DNA from: Iningainema tapete BLCC-T55
GTDB lineage: Bacteria; Cyanobacteriota; Cyanobacteriia; Cyanobacteriales; Nostocaceae
Length of the DNA: 64,000 nucleotides
Assembly: GCF_014698965.1 (NCBI RefSeq)
Contig: NZ_JACXAE010000098.1
Location: 124,001-188,000, forward strand
Reading direction: 5' to 3'
A program made the translations under genes and the position numbers. Positions within the stretch are counted from its first letter, which is position 1. Every line of letters starts with the position of its first letter. The notes beneath the pieces were generated by a model. The model did not search any database, was not told the origin of the DNA, and saw nothing but the letters and a program-made list of their open reading frames with translations. Below are positions 60,226 through 64,000 of this stretch, one piece after another.

Positions 60226-62328
60226 ATGGAGATAGATGCCGAAAGTATCAAAGGTGAACAAGTGGAAGTTGCTCTGCGAGAAAGTGCCGAAAGAGAACGA
60301 GCAATTACACAAGTAATTCAAAGGATGCGCCAGACACTGGATCTGGAGACTATATTTAGAGCAACAACACAAGAATTACGGCAAGTACTAGCATGCGATC
60401 GCGTGGTAGTATATCAATTCAATCCCGACTGGAGTGGCAAGTTTGTTGCCGAATCTGTCGGTAGAGGTTGGATTTCTCTGATTGAGGAACACAAAAAAAA
60501 TCCCCATCTCATCTCAGATAATTTACAAGATGAGCGCTGCATCGTACAAACGATGGATAGTCAGGATAACCACGATCCTGATACTTACCTGCAAGAAACT
60601 CAAGGAGGTAGATACAGCCGTGGTGAAACTTATCTCTGTGTGCCAGACATCTACCAACCAGGATTTGAAGAATGTTATGTCAACCTTTTAGAGCGCTTTC
60701 AAGCTAAAGCTTATTTAACTGTTCCCATTTTCTGCGGTAGTCAAATTTGGGGATTATTGGCGTGTTATCAAAATTCTGCTCCGCGAAAATGGAAAACAGG
60801 AGACATCAACATTGTCGTTCAAATCGGCAATCAGTTGGGAGTCGCATTACAACAAGCAGAATTATTGGCACAGACTCAAAAACAATCACAAGCACTGCAA
60901 CAAGCTGTCATCGCCGCTGATGCTGCTAACCGCGCTAAAAGTGAATTCCTTGCCAGCATGAGTCATGAGTTACGTACTCCACTCAATGCTATCCTTGGTT
61001 TCACCCAACTCATGAGCAATGACGAATCTCTATCTATAGAAAACCAGCAAAACTTAGCGATTATCAATCGTGCGGGAGAACATCTGCTTAACTTAATCAA
61101 CGACATTCTCGAAATGTCCAAAATTGAAGCAGGCAGAACAACATTGAATGTGGGCAGTTTTGATTTGATTCACCTGTTGGATAACCTGTACGAAATGTTG
61201 CACTTGCGTGCCAGCGCAAAAAACCTCCAACTAGTGTTTGACTATGCTCCAGATATCCCTCAATATATTCAAACTGACGCAAGTAAACTGCGACAAGTTT
61301 TGCTCAATCTTTTAGGTAATGCTATTAAGTTTACTACAAGTGGTAGTGTGACGCTAAGAGTAGAAATGGGGCAGGGGAAACTCCTCATCTCCCCCACTCC
61401 CCATCTCTTTTTTGAAGTTACCGACACTGGTGCAGGTATTGCACAAGAAGAAATTGATTTGCTATTTGAACCATTTGGACAAACAGAAACAGGGAGAAAA
61501 TCGCAACAGGGTACAGGGTTGGGTTTGGCAATTAGCCGTAAATACATACAAATGATGGGCGGCAATATCAGCGTTAGCAGCATACCAGAACAAGGTAGTA
61601 CGTTTACCTTTGATATTCAAATCAGTCTTGCCGACAATGGCGAAGTACAAACAACAAAAGCGCAACGTCAAATTATTGGTTTAGTACCTAATCAAAAAGA
61701 ATACCGCATTCTCGTAGTTGATGATAGTTCAGACAGTCGTCTGCTGCTAAGTAAACTACTGACATCCATCGGCTTTGTTGTTAGGGAAGCTGCAAACGGG
61801 ATGGAAGCAATCTCACTATGGGATTGGCAACCACACTTAATTTTGATGGATATGCGTATGCCTGTGATGGATGGTTATGAAGCTACTCGGCTTCTGAGAG
61901 AAAGGGAGCAGGGGAGTCGGGGCGCAACAGTTATCATTGCTCTGAGCGCTAGCGCTTTTGAAGAAGAAACAATGGCAATGATGAAGGCGGGTTGTGATGA
62001 TTTTATTAACAAACCATTTCGACATGAACTACTACTAGAAAAACTGAGTCAACATCTGGGAGTAGAATATGTCTATAAAGAACAGAGCGATCGCACAGAA
62101 GAAAAACAAGAAACAACAGGTGATATACTGCCTCTGTTATCTCAAATGTCGCCAGAGTGGATTGTACAACTAAACCTTGCCGCAGCGCAAGGTAGTGACG
62201 ACTTGATTCTCAATTTACTTAATCTGATCCCACAAGAATTCGCTATGTTGGCAAATATTCTCTCAGATTTAGCTCATAACTTTGAGTTTGAAACAATTAT
62301 GGAATTGACAAGATTAAGTAGTAAGTAG
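60226..62328 (+). CDS. GAF-domain hybrid histidine kinase
   Basis: 700 residues: a GAF domain (about 25-215), coiled linker, HisKA with phospho-acceptor His247 (SHELRTPLN), HATPase with N-box LLGNAIKFT and G-boxes DTGAGIA and GTGLGLAIS, then a receiver domain with phospho-acceptor D542 (LILMDMRMPVMDGYEA). A 65-residue helical tail ends the chain. The GAF domain resembles phytochrome-type photosensors: the canonical bilin Cys is present as C150 in EECYVNLLERFQAKA, though followed by Tyr instead of His, and C105 (DERCIV) lies in an inserted loop. A GGGGCAGGGG-like repeat shapes a loop of the HATPase near 61369. The partner regulator is not in the window. Confidence 0.9.
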   Translation: MEIDAESIKGEQVEVALRESAERERAITQVIQRMRQTLDLETIFRATTQELRQVLACDRVVVYQFNPDWSGKFVAESVGRGWISLIEEHKKNPHLISDNLQDERCIVQTMDSQDNHDPDTYLQETQGGRYSRGETYLCVPDIYQPGFEECYVNLLERFQAKAYLTVPIFCGSQIWGLLACYQNSAPRKWKTGDINIVVQIGNQLGVALQQAELLAQTQKQSQALQQAVIAADAANRAKSEFLASMSHELRTPLNAILGFTQLMSNDESLSIENQQNLAIINRAGEHLLNLINDILEMSKIEAGRTTLNVGSFDLIHLLDNLYEMLHLRASAKNLQLVFDYAPDIPQYIQTDASKLRQVLLNLLGNAIKFTTSGSVTLRVEMGQGKLLISPTPHLFFEVTDTGAGIAQEEIDLLFEPFGQTETGRKSQQGTGLGLAISRKYIQMMGGNISVSSIPEQGSTFTFDIQISLADNGEVQTTKAQRQIIGLVPNQKEYRILVVDDSSDSRLLLSKLLTSIGFVVREAANGMEAISLWDWQPHLILMDMRMPVMDGYEATRLLREREQGSRGATVIIALSASAFEEETMAMMKAGCDDFINKPFRHELLLEKLSQHLGVEYVYKEQSDRTEEKQETTGDILPLLSQMSPEWIVQLNLAAAQGSDDLILNLLNLIPQEFAMLANILSDLAHNFEFETIMELTRLSSK

Positions 62329-62459
62329 GTTGGCTTGAGGAACGAAACCCAACATCCACAATTTAATTTTTACATTATATACTATCGTATTATGGCTAAT
62401 AGCCAATACGAACAACAATTTATATTGTCAAGAAGTGGGGAATCTAGGGAGGCGTGTAG

Positions 62460-62876
62460 CTAATGGTTAATAGTTGCTAAGAAAACCTCTGGTAGCATTG
62501 CTGGAATAGTTCCCATCCGAAAATCTTTGATGTTGCGAGTGGCGATCGCTTCTATCCCTTCAGATATAGCAGCTGCATGAGTCACCGCATCTTCAAAATC
62601 AGCAAATGAACTTGTAAGTGCCGAACGGATCACAGCATCTGTGACTGCAGCCACACGCATTTTAGACATCAACGTATTCAACGCTTCTCGACTCTTTTCA
62701 CTGCCCAAATGTCTTCTTAAAAGATAGAACATATTGGTTACCGCGTGTGCAGCAAGGTAGCCTTCTACTTTTTCTTGAGGAACTGTATCCAGTGCTAGTG
62801 CAGAAGCAGCGAAAAAGGGCTGACGTTGCAGCAATACATCTAGAACCACATCACTGTCGAATAACACCCGTTTCAC
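62460..62876 (-). CDS. PIN-domain toxin (VapC-like)
   Basis: 138 residues. It starts VLFDSDVVLDVLLQRQPFF, with the first two acidic residues of the PIN site, and continues with SFADFEDAVTHAAAISEGIEAIATRNIKDF, the second acidic cluster. Intact. The first bases overlap the antitoxin stop by four. It would cleave RNA unless bound by the antitoxin encoded upstream. Confidence 0.87.
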   Translation of the reverse strand: MKRVLFDSDVVLDVLLQRQPFFAASALALDTVPQEKVEGYLAAHAVTNMFYLLRRHLGSEKSREALNTLMSKMRVAAVTDAVIRSALTSSFADFEDAVTHAAAISEGIEAIATRNIKDFRMGTIPAMLPEVFLATINH

Positions 62877-63124
62877 CGATATTTTTCCTCAAGGTAGTCT
62901 AAGTATTGCTGGTGAAATTCATCTTGCTCCTTATTTTGTTCAATTTTGACGATTCCCGACAAGCTTTGAGTCCAAGGGCTAAGTTCTATTGGTTTATCTG
63001 GGTCTGGCAGTTGCTCAAAAAAAGTGGCAATTGCCTCAGAAAGAGAGATTTGATGAATTTTTGCCCATTTCTTTGCTTTATCAACTAGTGAATCGTCTAA
63101 GCGCAGAGTTAGCTTTGTTTGCAT
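62873..63124 (-). CDS. DUF6364-type antitoxin
   Basis: 83 residues. The N-terminus MQTKLTLRLDDSLVDKAKKWAKIHQISLSEAIATFF is a ribbon-helix-helix DNA-binding domain, as in DUF6364 antitoxins. The rest is acidic and would cap the PIN toxin. A TATAAT -10 box and a perfect inverted repeat lie just upstream, consistent with autorepression. Confidence 0.85.
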   Translation of the reverse strand: MQTKLTLRLDDSLVDKAKKWAKIHQISLSEAIATFFEQLPDPDKPIELSPWTQSLSGIVKIEQNKEQDEFHQQYLDYLEEKYR

Positions 63125-63134
63125 TAATTTTATT

Positions 63135-63169
63135 AATGACGTACAATTTTAGATATATTATACGTCATT
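63135..63169 (-). promoter_or_regulatory. Inverted repeat around the promoter of the PIN toxin-antitoxin operon
   Basis: AATGACGTA (63135-63143) and TACGTCATT (63161-63169) are perfect 9-base arms. On the minus strand a TATAAT -10 (63162-63157) overlaps the right arm, 33 bases before the antitoxin ATG. A ribbon-helix-helix antitoxin could bind both halves. Confidence 0.65.
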
Positions 63170-63260
63170 TTTGGTAAGCTACAACTACAATTGGCATTTC
63201 GGTTATTTGAATATATTTGTTTTCCTATCCAATACATATAGCAATCCTAAATCTACAATT

Positions 63261-63710
63261 TTAAAAGTTGGGTGGTCTTTTAGCAAAAACGTGCAACATC
63301 TTTTGCAGGTATCCAGGGTAATTGGGATAATTTGTCAAAGCCCGTGCCAGTAAAGGCAGGCTAATAATTGTCAAGATTGCTGCTACTAACCATCCCGTTA
63401 CAACTCTCATAACCAAGAACAATAGCAACCCAGGTATAAGTAATGCCAAGAGCCACGCTGCTGTGCGCCCAGCAGACTGATGTCGTCGCCAGCACAGTGC
63501 TAGAAAGCAGCCTAGTACCTCCCCAACTCCTATACCAGTGATAACAGCATATGTAACAATTACTGACTGCTTCGGTTCAGCCAGATTTGTGTATAAACTT
63601 AGGAAAGCTCCACTAAGGAAAAGACTAAAGGCAAATAGCGTAGCTGCACCACTTACCCCGCCAATCAAAGCCGCTAAGTATCCTTTCCCTTTTCTTCTAG
63701 ATTTAATCAT
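63261..63710 (-). CDS. Four-segment membrane protein, unknown
   Basis: 149 residues with four hydrophobic segments (YLAALIGGVSGAATLFAFSLFL; VTYAVITGIGVGEVLGCFLAL; AWLLALLIPGLLLFLVM; GWLVAAILTIISLPLLA) and a basic start and end. No family recognised. It begins 17 bases downstream of a gene on the same strand that runs off the window, so it may be part of that operon. Confidence 0.68.
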   Translation of the reverse strand: MIKSRRKGKGYLAALIGGVSGAATLFAFSLFLSGAFLSLYTNLAEPKQSVIVTYAVITGIGVGEVLGCFLALCWRRHQSAGRTAAWLLALLIPGLLLFLVMRVVTGWLVAAILTIISLPLLARALTNYPNYPGYLQKMLHVFAKRPPNF

Positions 63711-63727
63711 GAGAGTGTATTCCTTAT

Positions 63728-64000
63728 TTATTCAGGCAGAGTGTAGCGCTGCTTGATCGCCTCTTTGATCGCTGCACGACTATCTTGAGCTGAAATGTTG
63801 GTAGTTTGCTCAATCTTTTTGACTTCTTGTGCCAAAGATTCATCTTTAATTGCTTCTTGAAACCAGTGTGAATAATCTCCCTGTTGCAAGTGGTACAACC
63901 AGGTTTCGTCATCTACTCCCTCTGCTATTTGAGTAAAGAGAATCAGATTTTGGGCGCGGAGATTTAACTTGCCTTCTGCGCCTGTAAAGTAAAAACTTTT
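63728..64000 (-). CDS. 3' end of a gene truncated by the window edge
   Basis: The last 91 codons of a leftward gene. The readable product starts KSFYFTGAEGKLNLRAQNLI, then LFTQIAEGVDDETWLYHLQQGDYSHWF, and ends AIKQRYTLPE. The pattern (small N-terminal strands, LYHLQQGDYSHWF, a helical end) resembles the C-terminal module that follows HAD-type phosphatase domains in some cyanobacterial proteins, but the main domain lies outside the window and the assignment is uncertain. The membrane-protein gene follows 17 bases downstream on the same strand. Confidence 0.6.
   Translation of the reverse strand, partial: KSFYFTGAEGKLNLRAQNLILFTQIAEGVDDETWLYHLQQGDYSHWFQEAIKDESLAQEVKKIEQTTNISAQDSRAAIKEAIKQRYTLPE

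Overview
The window reads as chromosome of a filamentous, probably heterocyst-forming-type cyanobacterium (Nostocales-like). Reasons: many HIP1 octamers (GCGATCGC), several kinds of short tandem and hairpin repeats typical of these genomes, and cyanobacterial marker genes: a helical carotenoid protein, the arginine dihydrolase AgrE/ArgZ, a tocopherol cyclase homologue, a DevCA-type exporter, an EGY-like site-2 protease, a 4-Cys-prefix Ser/Thr kinase and a GAF/hybrid histidine kinase. Genes lie on both strands in short operons. I see no prophage, insertion sequence or CRISPR array.

Layout. 0-6.3 kb: acetyltransferase-like gene carrying an in-frame hairpin repeat, a RelE/ParE-type toxin-antitoxin pair, a sugar-nucleotide epimerase-like gene, a DevCA-type ABC exporter and an SDR oxidoreductase. 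6.7-13.2 kb: ATP-grasp peptide-ligase-like gene, membrane-anchored Ser/Thr kinase (with a repeat inside its catalytic loop), a Phd antitoxin with a gutted vapC, a DUF218 protein, tRNA-Arg(CCT), a tocopherol cyclase homologue and a J-domain/TPR protein. 13.3-19 kb: WD40 protein with a long coiled coil, a metallophosphoesterase, a small sigma-like factor and two genes of unknown function. 19-31.5 kb: helical carotenoid protein, geranylgeranyl-reductase-like protein, pyrH-frr, a thioredoxin-like protein, two hydrolase/LCP genes, an AI-2E-type transporter, a serpin lipoprotein beside a subtilisin-like protease, and rpe. 31.4-37.7 kb: PEP-CTERM-like protein, CsbD, a small GxRPIA-repeat protein, a site-2 protease, GH10-like lipoprotein/exported protein and an exported duplicated-domain protein.

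38.1-42.9 kb holds the most interesting locus: a small HTH regulator, a perfect palindrome sitting on a promoter, an N6-adenine methyltransferase, a circularly permuted C5-cytosine methyltransferase and a convergent HNH endonuclease of the Alw26I/Eco31I/Esp3I type. Together they make a complete type IIS restriction-modification system.

43-64 kb: peroxiredoxin-glutaredoxin fusion, a PhnDCE-type ABC transporter with two permease domains fused, a phosphotransferase operon, a second antitoxin with a gutted vapC, agrE behind a near-ideal NtcA promoter, two more toxin-antitoxin pairs, an aminotransferase, an FHA/SH3 Ser/Thr kinase, a Nif11 protein, DUF924 and SRPBCC genes, a GAF hybrid histidine kinase, and the 3' end of a gene running off the window.

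A theme across the window is repeat-driven remodelling. Hairpin repeats of three families lie between genes and also inside three reading frames, always without breaking the frame. Two vapC genes have lost their middles while their antitoxins remain intact. All functional calls are by eye from motifs; no database search was possible.
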